Shown here: in pieces, positions 1-5,995 of the stretch
Position numbering within the stretch: the first letter of the stretch is position 1
Layout of the letters: every line of letters begins with the position of its first letter
NCBI GenBank assembly: GCA_003541875.1
Contig: DPLS01000437.1
Coordinates: forward strand, 1 to 6,574
DNA length: 6,574 nucleotides
Direction: 5' to 3'
DNA from: Bacteroidota bacterium
Lineage (GTDB): Bacteria > Bacteroidota > Ignavibacteria > UBA10030 > UBA6906
Made by a program: the position numbers and the translations under genes
Notes under the pieces: model-generated
Seen by the model: the letters and a program-made list of their open reading frames with translations, nothing else
What the model was told of the DNA's origin: nothing
Databases searched by the model: none

Positions 1-56
1 GGTAGAGCAATGGACTGAAAATCCATGTGTCGGGGGTTCAATTCCCTCCCTGTCCA
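1..56 (+). tRNA. tRNA-Phe (anticodon GAA), 5' end missing
   Basis: The window opens in the D-loop of a tRNA. The D-stem 3' strand is GAGC at 5-8. The anticodon stem pairs ATGGA (10-14) with TCCAT (22-26) around the loop CTGAAAA. The anticodon GAA is at 17-19, so it reads phenylalanine codons TTC and TTT. The T-arm pairs GGGGG (32-36) with CCCTC (44-48), with one G-T wobble, around TTCAATT. The 3' acceptor strand CCTGTCC (49-55) is followed by discriminator A56. The next bases are CGG, so CCA is not encoded and must be added after transcription. Roughly the first 17 bases of the tRNA lie outside the window. Confidence 0.93.
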
Positions 57-66
57 CGGTCAATCG

Positions 67-104
67 GAAGTGCTAGTGTTCCTTAATTGGTTCGCTAGCA
101 CTTC
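67..104 (+). terminator. Perfect 10-bp inverted repeat after the tRNA, possible terminator
   Basis: GAAGTGCTAG (67-76) is the exact reverse complement of CTAGCACTTC (95-104), with an 18-base loop that could pair a little further inside. It lies 10 bases beyond the tRNA end and is followed by TTGCGTTCT, which is T-rich but not a clean T-run. Its position fits a terminator for the tRNA transcript. The weak T-tract leaves open a processing signal or a protein-binding palindrome. Confidence 0.42.
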
Positions 105-160
105 TTGCGTTCTATCCCATCGTCTTTCAGATACCAAATAGAGTGCGATTGCACCCAGTT

Positions 161-1054
161 ATGCATCCAAACATCGTGATTCTTGCTGGCGGAGTTTCTT
201 CCCGCATGAAGAAATCGGCGGAACACTCGATAGGAGTTGAACCTTCGCTCCTTCGCGAGGCGCAGGTGAAGTCAAAGGCGATGCTTGGAGTTGGCAACGG
301 TTCGCGTCCTTTCCTTGATTATCTGCTCTTCAATGTGGATCAGGCCGGTTACCGCAATCTTGTGATTGTTGTTTCTGAATCTGACAACTCAATCCGCGAG
401 TATTACAAGCGCGAACAAGCAGCGCGCCAATTCAAACAACTGAGCATCTCCTATGCTGTGCAGCCAATACCGGTTGGGAGAACAAAGCCTCTTGGAACGG
501 CGGATGCTCTTCTTCGAGCGCTTCAAAGCATGCCTTCCTGGAAGGGACAGTCATTTACTGTGTGTAACAGTGACAACCTGTATTCGCGCAATGCTCTTCG
601 TCTCCTGCTTGATGACGACCATGAGCATGCGCTTATCGACTACGACCGTGCGGGACTTCAATTCAATCAAGAGCGGATTGCACAGTTCGCGGTGACCAAG
701 AAGGACTCGCAGGGGTTTCTGATGGATATCATCGAGAAGCCTACGGAGGAGGAGATTCGTGGTGCTGCAGATCGACATGGGAGGATTGGCGTTAGCATGA
801 ATATCTTCAAATGTTCTTATGACTCGATCCTGCCGTACCTTGAGTCTGCTCCATTGCATCCGGTTCGCGGAGAAAAGGAACTACCTGTTGCAGTGAGGAC
901 GCTGACAGCAGAACATCCGCGTTCAGTGTACACATTGCCGCTCTCTGAGCATGTCATTGATCTTACGAGCTTTGGCGACATACCTGCTGTGAAGGAGTAC
1001 TTGGCAAAGGAGTTTCCGCAATTCCCCACCCGACGAGACCTTGAAAACCTCTGA
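161..1054 (+). CDS. Sugar-1-phosphate nucleotidyltransferase family protein (NTP_transferase fold)
   Basis: This predicted cytoplasmic enzyme of about 297 residues should join a sugar-1-phosphate to an NTP, giving an NDP-sugar and pyrophosphate. The N-terminal LAGGVSSRM (residues 8-16) matches the nucleotide-binding signature of the family. LGTADAL (111-117) matches the LGTA motif, and NSDN (136-139) provides the metal-binding Asp. EKP (192-194) and VSMN (211-214) match the later sugar-binding motifs. Length is normal. I chose ATG 161 because it puts the nucleotide-binding strand right at the N-terminus. An in-frame GTG at 143 adds six residues but sits in a small hairpin (GTGC/GCAC, 143-154). 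Neither start has a good Shine-Dalgarno site. It does not look like the RfbF cytidylyltransferase, and base and sugar specificity cannot be read from sequence. The next gene begins at or just after its stop, suggesting co-expression. Confidence 0.85.
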   Translation: MHPNIVILAGGVSSRMKKSAEHSIGVEPSLLREAQVKSKAMLGVGNGSRPFLDYLLFNVDQAGYRNLVIVVSESDNSIREYYKREQAARQFKQLSISYAVQPIPVGRTKPLGTADALLRALQSMPSWKGQSFTVCNSDNLYSRNALRLLLDDDHEHALIDYDRAGLQFNQERIAQFAVTKKDSQGFLMDIIEKPTEEEIRGAADRHGRIGVSMNIFKCSYDSILPYLESAPLHPVRGEKELPVAVRTLTAEHPRSVYTLPLSEHVIDLTSFGDIPAVKEYLAKEFPQFPTRRDLENL

Positions 1055-1073
1055 ACCCTACTCTCTGGCGGGA

Positions 1074-2585
1074 ATGCCTCAATCCCTTAAGCGTGAAACG
1101 CCTCCTCTGCTCTGTATGTGCAACATCCGGAAGCAATATCCGGGCGTCCTTGCACTTGACGACGTGAGCTTCGAATTGCGATCCGGTGAGGTGCACTGTC
1201 TCATCGGTGAGAATGGGGCAGGCAAAAGTACGCTCATAAAGATTCTGTCCGGTGCAGTCCAGAAGAACTCTGGTGAGATTGTTGTCGATGGAAAATCAGT
1301 GGGCCTGTATTCTCCTGCTGAGGTACAACGACTTGGCATTGGCATTATTCATCAGGAATTCAAACTCGTGCCCGAGCTTTCGGTGGCGGAGAACATCCTT
1401 CTCGGTAACGAGCCCCAGAAGAAAGGTCTTCCTTTCATCGATGTCGACCGGATGCATTCAATTGCGCGTGCATCATTGTCTCAACTGGGAGAGGAAATCG
1501 ATACAAGAGCACCGATCAGTTCACTCTCTATCGCAGAACGCCAGCTTGTGGAAATCGCCAAGGCACTCTCCAAGAACATTCGTATCCTGGCGATGGACGA
1601 ACCATCGGCAGCGCTTACGGACAAGGAACTCGAGAATCTGTTCAAGGTAATTCGCCGGTTGAAAACTGAGGGTGTCGGCATCATCTACATTTCCCACCGG
1701 CTGGAGGAGATTTTCGAGATCGGAGATCAAGTGACAATTCTCCGAGATGGCAGGTGTATTCACACGTGTCCGATCAATGAGATAGATCGGCCTGGTCTGA
1801 TCCGCCATATGGTTGGCAGGGAGTTGGAGAAGGAGTTTCCAACGGCTGAGTTGGAGCGAGGGAAGGAAATTCTGCGCATCAGGAACCTTTCTGCTGGAAT
1901 GTTACGCGATATCAATCTTACGCTTCACCGGGGCGAGGTTCTCGGACTTGCCGGTCTCGTCGGCGCAGGCAGAACAGAACTAGCCCGCGTTGTTTTCGGG
2001 GCCGACCCGAAGGATAGCGGGGAGATCTTCCTTGACCAAAAGCCCATCCACCCGCGTTCTCCACGCGAGGCGATCGACCTTGGCATAGGGCTTCTCACCG
2101 AAGATCGAAACAAGTACGGCTTGGTGATGCAGATGAACGTTCGGGAGAATATATCTCTCTCCAATCTGCATGATGTCGTAAGAGGCCCGTTCGTCAACCG
2201 TGCGAAGGAGAATGAAGTGGCCCGCCAGTTTTCCGACAACCTCCGCATCAAAACCCCAAGCATCGAGCAGGAGGTGGAGGTGTTGAGTGGCGGCAACCGG
2301 CAAAAGGTCGTGCTTGCACGCTGGCTCTTTACGGAATCCAAAGTCCTGATTTTTGATGAACCAACAGCGGGCATCGATGTTGGCGTGAAGCTCGAAATCT
2401 ACAACCTTATCAACAACCTCGCACAGAAAGGTATTGGCGTGTTGGTGATTTCGTCAGAGCTGTCCGAGTTGCTTGGTATGTGTACGAGAATTGCGGTGAT
2501 GCATGAGGGACGAATCGTGGGTGTGCTTGATAGGAACGAGGCCACGCAAGAGAAAGTCATGACGCTGGCGACAGGTGGAGCTTGA
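1074..2585 (+). CDS. Sugar ABC transporter ATP-binding protein, RbsA/MglA type (two ABC domains)
   Basis: This is a full-length double ATPase of about 503 residues, of the kind that powers ribose/galactose/xylose-type (CUT2) importers. Domain 1 has Walker A GENGAGKST (45-53), a degenerate signature LSIAERQLVEIAKAL (151-165), Walker B ending MDEP (D175, E176) and switch H208. Domain 2 has GLVGAGRTEL in place of Walker A, with Arg for the usual Lys. It keeps a good LSGGNRQKV signature (404-412) and Walker B with FDEPTAGIDVG (D428, E429). One intact and one Lys-less Walker A is normal for RbsA relatives. The start is uncertain: ATG 1074 lies 19 bases after the upstream stop, with GGCGGG too close to be ideal. 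TTG 1041 would add 11 residues and overlap the nucleotidyltransferase by 14 bases. No permease or binding protein is present, so the substrate is unknown. Related ATPases serve nucleosides and AI-2. Confidence 0.93.
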   Translation: MPQSLKRETPPLLCMCNIRKQYPGVLALDDVSFELRSGEVHCLIGENGAGKSTLIKILSGAVQKNSGEIVVDGKSVGLYSPAEVQRLGIGIIHQEFKLVPELSVAENILLGNEPQKKGLPFIDVDRMHSIARASLSQLGEEIDTRAPISSLSIAERQLVEIAKALSKNIRILAMDEPSAALTDKELENLFKVIRRLKTEGVGIIYISHRLEEIFEIGDQVTILRDGRCIHTCPINEIDRPGLIRHMVGRELEKEFPTAELERGKEILRIRNLSAGMLRDINLTLHRGEVLGLAGLVGAGRTELARVVFGADPKDSGEIFLDQKPIHPRSPREAIDLGIGLLTEDRNKYGLVMQMNVRENISLSNLHDVVRGPFVNRAKENEVARQFSDNLRIKTPSIEQEVEVLSGGNRQKVVLARWLFTESKVLIFDEPTAGIDVGVKLEIYNLINNLAQKGIGVLVISSELSELLGMCTRIAVMHEGRIVGVLDRNEATQEKVMTLATGGA

Positions 2586-2600
2586 ATCCTGATTCCTTCC

Positions 2601-2626
2601 TGGCTGTCCTTCTAGCGGGTCAGCTA
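2601..2626 (+). terminator. Weak hairpin after the ABC ATPase, possible terminator
   Basis: TGGCTG (2601-2606) can pair with CAGCTA (2621-2626) with one G-T wobble. Two further C-G pairs are possible inside the loop. It begins 15 bases after the ATPase stop, where an operon terminator might be expected. The following TATAACCATTTATCTA is A/T-rich but is not a T-run, so intrinsic termination is only a possibility. Confidence 0.22.
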
Positions 2627-2821
2627 TAACCATTTATCTAGACACTCCTTTTGGGTCACAAGCAATCAATGTGGGGGGGTCCGGCAGGATTTTCGATTCG
2701 AGTGGAAATTTGGATAGTAAGAAACTATATTGGGTGTTATGAGGGGAAGCTTGAGGCACTTTGATACAGGGCATGTGGGATTGTGTTTGGTTGGTGGAGA
2801 TGCTTGGTAATGTCCTAACGA

Positions 2822-2843
2822 GTACGACCCCGGACGGTGGTAC
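2822..2843 (+). repeat. Imperfect inverted repeat in the spacer
   Basis: GTACGACC (2822-2829) and GGTGGTAC (2836-2843) pair as four base pairs, a G-G mismatch and three more, leaving the six-base loop CCGGAC. It is a plausible small hairpin within the G-rich part of the spacer. It could be chance. Confidence 0.3.
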
Positions 2844-2938
2844 ATGGTTCAAATGCGATTGACTTTCGGGTGCATGGTGGTGGACGCGGGTTTAGCGCAA
2901 TCATAGATCTGGTTGTTTTCGTTTTGGGCAATGGAAAC

Positions 2939-2958
2939 AGGTCATGAGCACGTGACCT
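2939..2958 (+). repeat. 8-bp inverted repeat with a tetraloop
   Basis: AGGTCATG (2939-2946) pairs with CGTGACCT (2951-2958) around the loop AGCA, with one T-G wobble. A second short inverted repeat, ATGTC-AA-GACAT (2959-2970), follows directly. As RNA it could extend with flanking CC/GG but would compete with the first stem for 2957-2958. Stem and tetraloop geometry suit a folded RNA element. As DNA, the GGTCA/TGACC arms could also be a dyad protein site. Confidence 0.38.
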
Positions 2959-3019
2959 ATGTCAAGACATGGGGATGCTCTGTTCCGTATTGTTACCATG
3001 CTGATTTCGTTTGTTCTTC

Positions 3020-3059
3020 GCATCAAGTTGTATGAACGTTTTTCTTGGTCACTTGATGC
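3020..3059 (+). repeat. Perfect 9-bp inverted repeat directly upstream of a strong Shine-Dalgarno site
   Basis: GCATCAAGT (3020-3028) is the exact reverse complement of ACTTGATGC (3051-3059). The 22-base loop contains a T-run. The stem ends one base before GGAGG (3061-3065), so in a transcript it would sit immediately beside a ribosome-binding-like site. It may be a translation-control hairpin or an operator. Confidence 0.42.
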
Positions 3060-3060
3060 T

Positions 3061-3092
3061 GGAGGATGAACATGAATTTGCGTGATTGTTGA
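3061..3092 (+). promoter_or_regulatory. GGAGG site with a 6-8 codon mini-ORF, possible leader peptide
   Basis: GGAGG (3061-3065) is the best Shine-Dalgarno match I can see in the window. ATG 3072, six bases after it, opens a frame reading MNLRDC and ending at TGA 3090-3092. An in-frame ATG at 3066 abuts the site and would give MNMNLRDC. The frame stops 131 bases before the glycosyltransferase start and is not in frame with it. It could be a leader peptide, the surviving start of a lost gene, or chance. Confidence 0.25.
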
Positions 3093-3117
3093 CAGGTCTG
3101 ATAATTCAACATCCAAT
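3089..3117 (+). promoter_or_regulatory. Possible promoter for the glycan operon
   Basis: A perfect -35 hexamer TTGACA (3089-3094) is followed after 17 bases by TCCAAT (3112-3117), which matches four of six bases of the -10 consensus. Transcription would begin near 3124, giving a leader of about 100 bases before the glycosyltransferase start at 3224. The match is to the E. coli-type housekeeping consensus. If the host uses another promoter grammar, as Bacteroidota do, the match may mean nothing. Confidence 0.3.
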
Positions 3118-3133
3118 TCATATCGCAGAAATT

Positions 3134-3172
3134 GACCAGCTGGTGTGGCTTGGGAACCAATGAGCGCTGGTC
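3134..3172 (+). promoter_or_regulatory. Stem-loop in the presumed leader of the glycosyltransferase operon
   Basis: GACCAGC (3134-3140) pairs with GCTGGTC (3166-3172). Inside, GCT (3148-3150) can pair with AGC (3163-3165), directly stacked on the outer stem, and TGG (3151-3153) with CCA (3157-3159) around GAA. The left arm also lies within the 10-bp DNA palindrome ACCAGCTGGT (3135-3144). AGATC-TT-GATCT (3175-3186) follows at once. The element ends about 50 bases before ATG 3224, with no T-run, so it looks more like a folded leader or operator than a terminator. Confidence 0.3.
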
Positions 3173-3223
3173 GTAGATCTTGATCTGTGTGCATTGAAAC
3201 AGCGTTTACAAAACTAGAAGCCT

Positions 3224-4354
3224 ATGACCTCGGAACACTTGCATGAAGGGAAAACCTATAGGATCCTAGTTTCTGTAGCCATGTACAGCGGGAACGCGAC
3301 GTTCTTCAACAACCTCCAGGATGCATTCGGGGAGATGAAGAACATTGATGTGACGTGGCTACCATTGGAGGCCGACCCGATGGATTTGATCGGACGGATT
3401 CCCCCATTTTCCTGGAACGGAAGCCTGCAAATGTCCGCTGTGGCGCGCCATCGTATCAAAGCACTTGAGAAAAGCGGAAAAACGTTCGACGCAGCCCTCT
3501 TTCATCATCAGATTCTTACTCTCTTCCTCGGAGAATTCGCCGAGCGAGTGCCGTACGTGATCACGACGGATGCAACTCCCGAACTACACAGCGCCTACGG
3601 GAAATGGTACGAGAAGGGGGACCTCTTCTGCCCCGAGTCAATCTTCCATCAACTGAAGAAATGGCCCATCTCCAAGACTTTTCAGCGGGCTTCGTTCGTC
3701 CTGCCATTTTCTGATTGGGCTAGAAGATCGGTTGTCTCGTACTATGAGACCCAACCAGAAAAGGTCGTAGTGGTTCCACCCGGTATCAACTTGCGCCTCT
3801 GGAAGGTCAGTTCAAGCAGGCAAGGGAGGATGGGTCGGACGAACATCCTCTTTGTAGGAGGAGATTTCATGCGGAAGGGAGGCGATCTGGTATTGTCCCT
3901 TGCTGGGATGGACGAATTCCAGCTTTGTGACTTCCACTTTGTCACACGATCGTTCACAGGACATTGTCCTCCAAATGTTGTCATCCATGATAGTGTTTGT
4001 GCGAACAGCTCTCTCCTCCTTGACCTTTACCGGCAGGCAGACATCTTCGTTCTCCCCACGCGCTCCGATTTCCATTCCATCGCAAGTCTAGAGGCAATGG
4101 CCATGCACCTCCCTGTGATTGCCACGCCAATCGGCGGGATTCCCGAAATCATCGAAGAGGGTGGCAGTGGATATCTCGTGCCTGTCGACGATAGGCAGGC
4201 ACTCATTCAACGGATGAAGTTGCTTGTCGACTCACCTGAACGGAGAATATGCATGGGACAACGCGGGAGGCAAATCGTCGAGGAACGCTTCAATCTCTCG
4301 CGTACCGCGTCTACACTTGCGGAATTTCTCAAACGTGCTGCTGACAAGACATGA
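3224..4354 (+). CDS. Glycosyltransferase, GT4-like (GT-B fold)
   Basis: This 376-residue protein, of normal GT4 size, should transfer a sugar from a nucleotide-sugar to a growing surface glycan at the cytoplasmic face of the membrane. The N-terminal half (about 12-180) is the variable acceptor domain. The linker carries VVPPGINLRLW (183-193). The donor domain begins with ILFVGGDFMRKGGDLVL (208-224) and holds ADIFVLPTR, then SLEAMAMHLPVIATPIGGIPE, the family hallmark. The usual E-x7-E pair appears as D282-x7-E290, a conservative change of the first acid. There is no signal peptide or clear membrane helix. ATG 3224 has only AGAAG a few bases upstream, but no better in-frame start exists near the N-terminus. 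It is the first gene of the downstream operon, and its TGA overlaps the next ATG. Donor and acceptor sugars cannot be inferred. Confidence 0.9.
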   Translation: MTSEHLHEGKTYRILVSVAMYSGNATFFNNLQDAFGEMKNIDVTWLPLEADPMDLIGRIPPFSWNGSLQMSAVARHRIKALEKSGKTFDAALFHHQILTLFLGEFAERVPYVITTDATPELHSAYGKWYEKGDLFCPESIFHQLKKWPISKTFQRASFVLPFSDWARRSVVSYYETQPEKVVVVPPGINLRLWKVSSSRQGRMGRTNILFVGGDFMRKGGDLVLSLAGMDEFQLCDFHFVTRSFTGHCPPNVVIHDSVCANSSLLLDLYRQADIFVLPTRSDFHSIASLEAMAMHLPVIATPIGGIPEIIEEGGSGYLVPVDDRQALIQRMKLLVDSPERRICMGQRGRQIVEERFNLSRTASTLAEFLKRAADKT

Positions 4355-5292
4355 AGGATCGTATGCAGCGAATGACCCCGCGAATTTCTATTGGGATCCC
4401 CGTTTACAACGGGGCAAAGTACTTGCCTGAAGCTCTTGAGTCTGTTCTGGCGCAAACATATCAGGACTTTGAGATTGTCATCTGTGACAATGGGTCGACT
4501 GATCAGACAAAGGAAATAGGAGAACGCTACGCGCAGAAGGACCCGAGAATTCGATTCTATCGAAACGAGACTAATGTCGGCCCTCTCAGGAACTTCAACA
4601 GAGTGTTTGAGCTTTCATCGGACTCGACCTATTTCAAATTTGCGCCTCACGATGACACATACGCTCCTGAATACCTGGAGCGTTGTATTGCAGTCCTGGA
4701 CGAACATCCCGACGTCATTCTGTGCAATAGCAGAATTCGCATCGTCGACCCCCGGGGAAACACGATCAAGGAGAACGACTTGAGTGTGAATGGTGACCTT
4801 CCGCATCCGAGCGAGAGATTCCTTGCCATTCTGAACAACGCGAAGTGCTTCGAGTTGTTCGCAGTCATCAGGCGCAAGGCACTTCTGCAGATGCCTCCTC
4901 CACTGCTGCACTACTATGCGCACGCCGACGGCATTCTCATTACGAGACTCGGGTTGCTGGGCCGCTTTCACACGATTGATGAACCGCTGTATTTCAATCG
5001 TGATTACAAGGAACGATCCGGTAATACATACAAGACCTACCAGGAATACACATACTTCCTTGACCCATTGCAGAGAGGGCACATCGTGTTTCCTCGTTGG
5101 AGAATGGGTCGTGAGTTTGTAAGGTCCATCGGGCTTGTCCCTCTTCCGTTCAAGGAGAGGTTGCGGTGCTATGGTCACATGTGTCGATGGGTGAAATGGT
5201 ACTGGACGAGTCTCGCGTGGAACCTCGTCGTTGCTGCTCGAACTGCTGCACAGCTTTTGGCAACGGCGGCCGCAAGAGTGATCAAACACTAA
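4351..5292 (+). CDS. Glycosyltransferase family 2 protein (GT-A fold)
   Basis: This 313-residue inverting-type glycosyltransferase is likely to add a sugar to a lipid-linked glycan. The N-terminus has the classic ISIGIPVYNGAKYLPEALES (13-30 region), then CDNGSTDQT (45-53) for nucleotide binding. HDD (100-102) sits where the metal-binding DxD normally is. The C-terminal part is less conserved and ends in a mostly hydrophobic, Ala-rich stretch (about 285-310) that could lie on the membrane. ATG 4351 overlaps the previous stop as ATGA, suggesting translational coupling. ATG 4363, preceded by AAGGA (4354-4358), and ATG 4372 are in-frame alternatives that keep the whole domain. Specificity is unknown. 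Confidence 0.9.
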   Translation: MKDRMQRMTPRISIGIPVYNGAKYLPEALESVLAQTYQDFEIVICDNGSTDQTKEIGERYAQKDPRIRFYRNETNVGPLRNFNRVFELSSDSTYFKFAPHDDTYAPEYLERCIAVLDEHPDVILCNSRIRIVDPRGNTIKENDLSVNGDLPHPSERFLAILNNAKCFELFAVIRRKALLQMPPPLLHYYAHADGILITRLGLLGRFHTIDEPLYFNRDYKERSGNTYKTYQEYTYFLDPLQRGHIVFPRWRMGREFVRSIGLVPLPFKERLRCYGHMCRWVKWYWTSLAWNLVVAARTAAQLLATAAARVIKH

Positions 5293-5311
5293 TTCATATG
5301 GGGAAACGCCC

Positions 5312-5995
5312 GTGCTAGGACTGAACATACTGCAAGACAAGACGCGTGAGTTGAACATCCTCTGCCTTGGGGCACACTCCGACGATCTGGAAATTGGTTG
5401 TGGTGGCACGATTCTCACGCTTGCGTCAGAATTTCCGAACTGCAATGTCTATTGGGTAGTGTTCAGCGCCACGGATGTGCGTGCGCGAGAGGCCTCTTCC
5501 GCGGCGAAGCTGTTTTTGAGCAAGGCGCGGAGCCAAACCGTTCTCGTCAAGGATTTCAGAGACGGGTTCTTTCCTTTTATTGGCGATCAGATCAAGGAGA
5601 GTTTGGAAGCGGTCGCGGATCAATTCTCGCCTGACATCGTCTTCACGCACTATCGGGATGACAGGCATCAGGATCACCGTCTTGTCTCCGACTTAACTTG
5701 GAATACGTTCCGCGGACATCTGGTGCTTGAGTATGAAATCCCCAAGTATGATGGCGATCTGGGAACGCCAAACTTCTATGTTCCTCTCTCCCGGGCAGTG
5801 TGCGATGAGAAGGTCGGGAACATCATTCGATCGTTCGCTTCGCAGAACAGCAAGCAGTGGTTCACTGAAGACACATTCTTCTCACTCATGAGATTGCGGG
5901 GCATAGAATGCGCGGCTCCTGTAATGCACGCGGAAGCGTTTTACGCGCGTAAACTCGTGTTGGATGTCCAACAACTGACTGGCCAAAGAAAATGA
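5312..5995 (+). CDS. PIG-L (LmbE-like) family N-deacetylase
   Basis: This 227-residue predicted zinc-dependent hydrolase is related to GlcNAc-PI de-N-acetylase and MshB/BshB-type deacetylases. GAHSDDLEIGCGG (20-32) is the family AHxDD motif, supplying zinc ligands H22 and D25 and the candidate base D24. RHQDH (118-122) supplies the last ligand, H122. HAEAF (206-210) resembles the conserved C-terminal AE motif. Length is typical and no signal peptide is seen, so it probably acts in the cytoplasm. The start is GTG 5312, with GGGGA (5300-5304) upstream. An ATG at 5298 is out of frame and stops after six codons. It lies 19 bases after the GT2 gene and overlaps the dehydratase gene by 4 bases. In a glycan locus it probably deacylates an amino sugar, but the substrate is inference. 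Confidence 0.87.
   Translation: MLGLNILQDKTRELNILCLGAHSDDLEIGCGGTILTLASEFPNCNVYWVVFSATDVRAREASSAAKLFLSKARSQTVLVKDFRDGFFPFIGDQIKESLEAVADQFSPDIVFTHYRDDRHQDHRLVSDLTWNTFRGHLVLEYEIPKYDGDLGTPNFYVPLSRAVCDEKVGNIIRSFASQNSKQWFTEDTFFSLMRLRGIECAAPVMHAEAFYARKLVLDVQQLTGQRK

Larger units (their letters stand above)
2586..3223. other. 638-base spacer without a convincing gene, G-rich on the + strand
   Basis: No reading frame here resembles a known protein. The longest on the + strand are about 20-34 codons. Two minus-strand frames (about 72 codons at 2634-2852 and 97 at 2901-3194) lack recognisable motifs, and I do not call them genes. Composition is strongly asymmetric: in 2661-2820 I count 57 G against 17 C, and in 2821-2940 40 G against 21 C. 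A run of seven G lies near 2673-2679. From about 2820 onward several inverted repeats, a strong ribosome-binding-like site and a promoter-like element appear (separate entries). It could be a long regulatory leader, a non-coding RNA gene or the decayed remains of a gene. Confidence 0.6.

Noticed and set aside
1950..1980. Missing Walker A lysine in the second ATPase domain
   Set aside because: Arg at this position with the GLVGAGRTEL form is the normal state of the second domain in RbsA/MglA relatives, not a defect.
2669..2764. 31-codon + strand frame starting MWGGPAGFS
   Set aside because: It has no Shine-Dalgarno site, no similarity I recognise, and a length expected by chance.
2634..2852. 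72-codon reading frame on the minus strand in the spacer
   Set aside because: It has no recognisable motif or good ribosome-binding site, and a Pro/Ser/Thr-rich composition that simply mirrors the G-rich + strand. It also opposes every other gene.
2931..3035. 34-codon + strand frame starting METGHEHV with two Cys-containing stretches
   Set aside because: It has no ribosome-binding site and runs through the tetraloop hairpin. The Cys spacing matches no known metal-binding motif.
2901..3194. 97-codon reading frame on the minus strand in the spacer
   Set aside because: It has no domain signature and overlaps all the inverted repeats and the promoter-like element. Relatives would be needed to revive it.
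5298..5318. ATG opening a six-codon frame just before the deacetylase
   Set aside because: It is out of frame with the deacetylase, and GTG 5312 gives a complete, normal-length protein. There is no need to invoke a frameshift or leader peptide.
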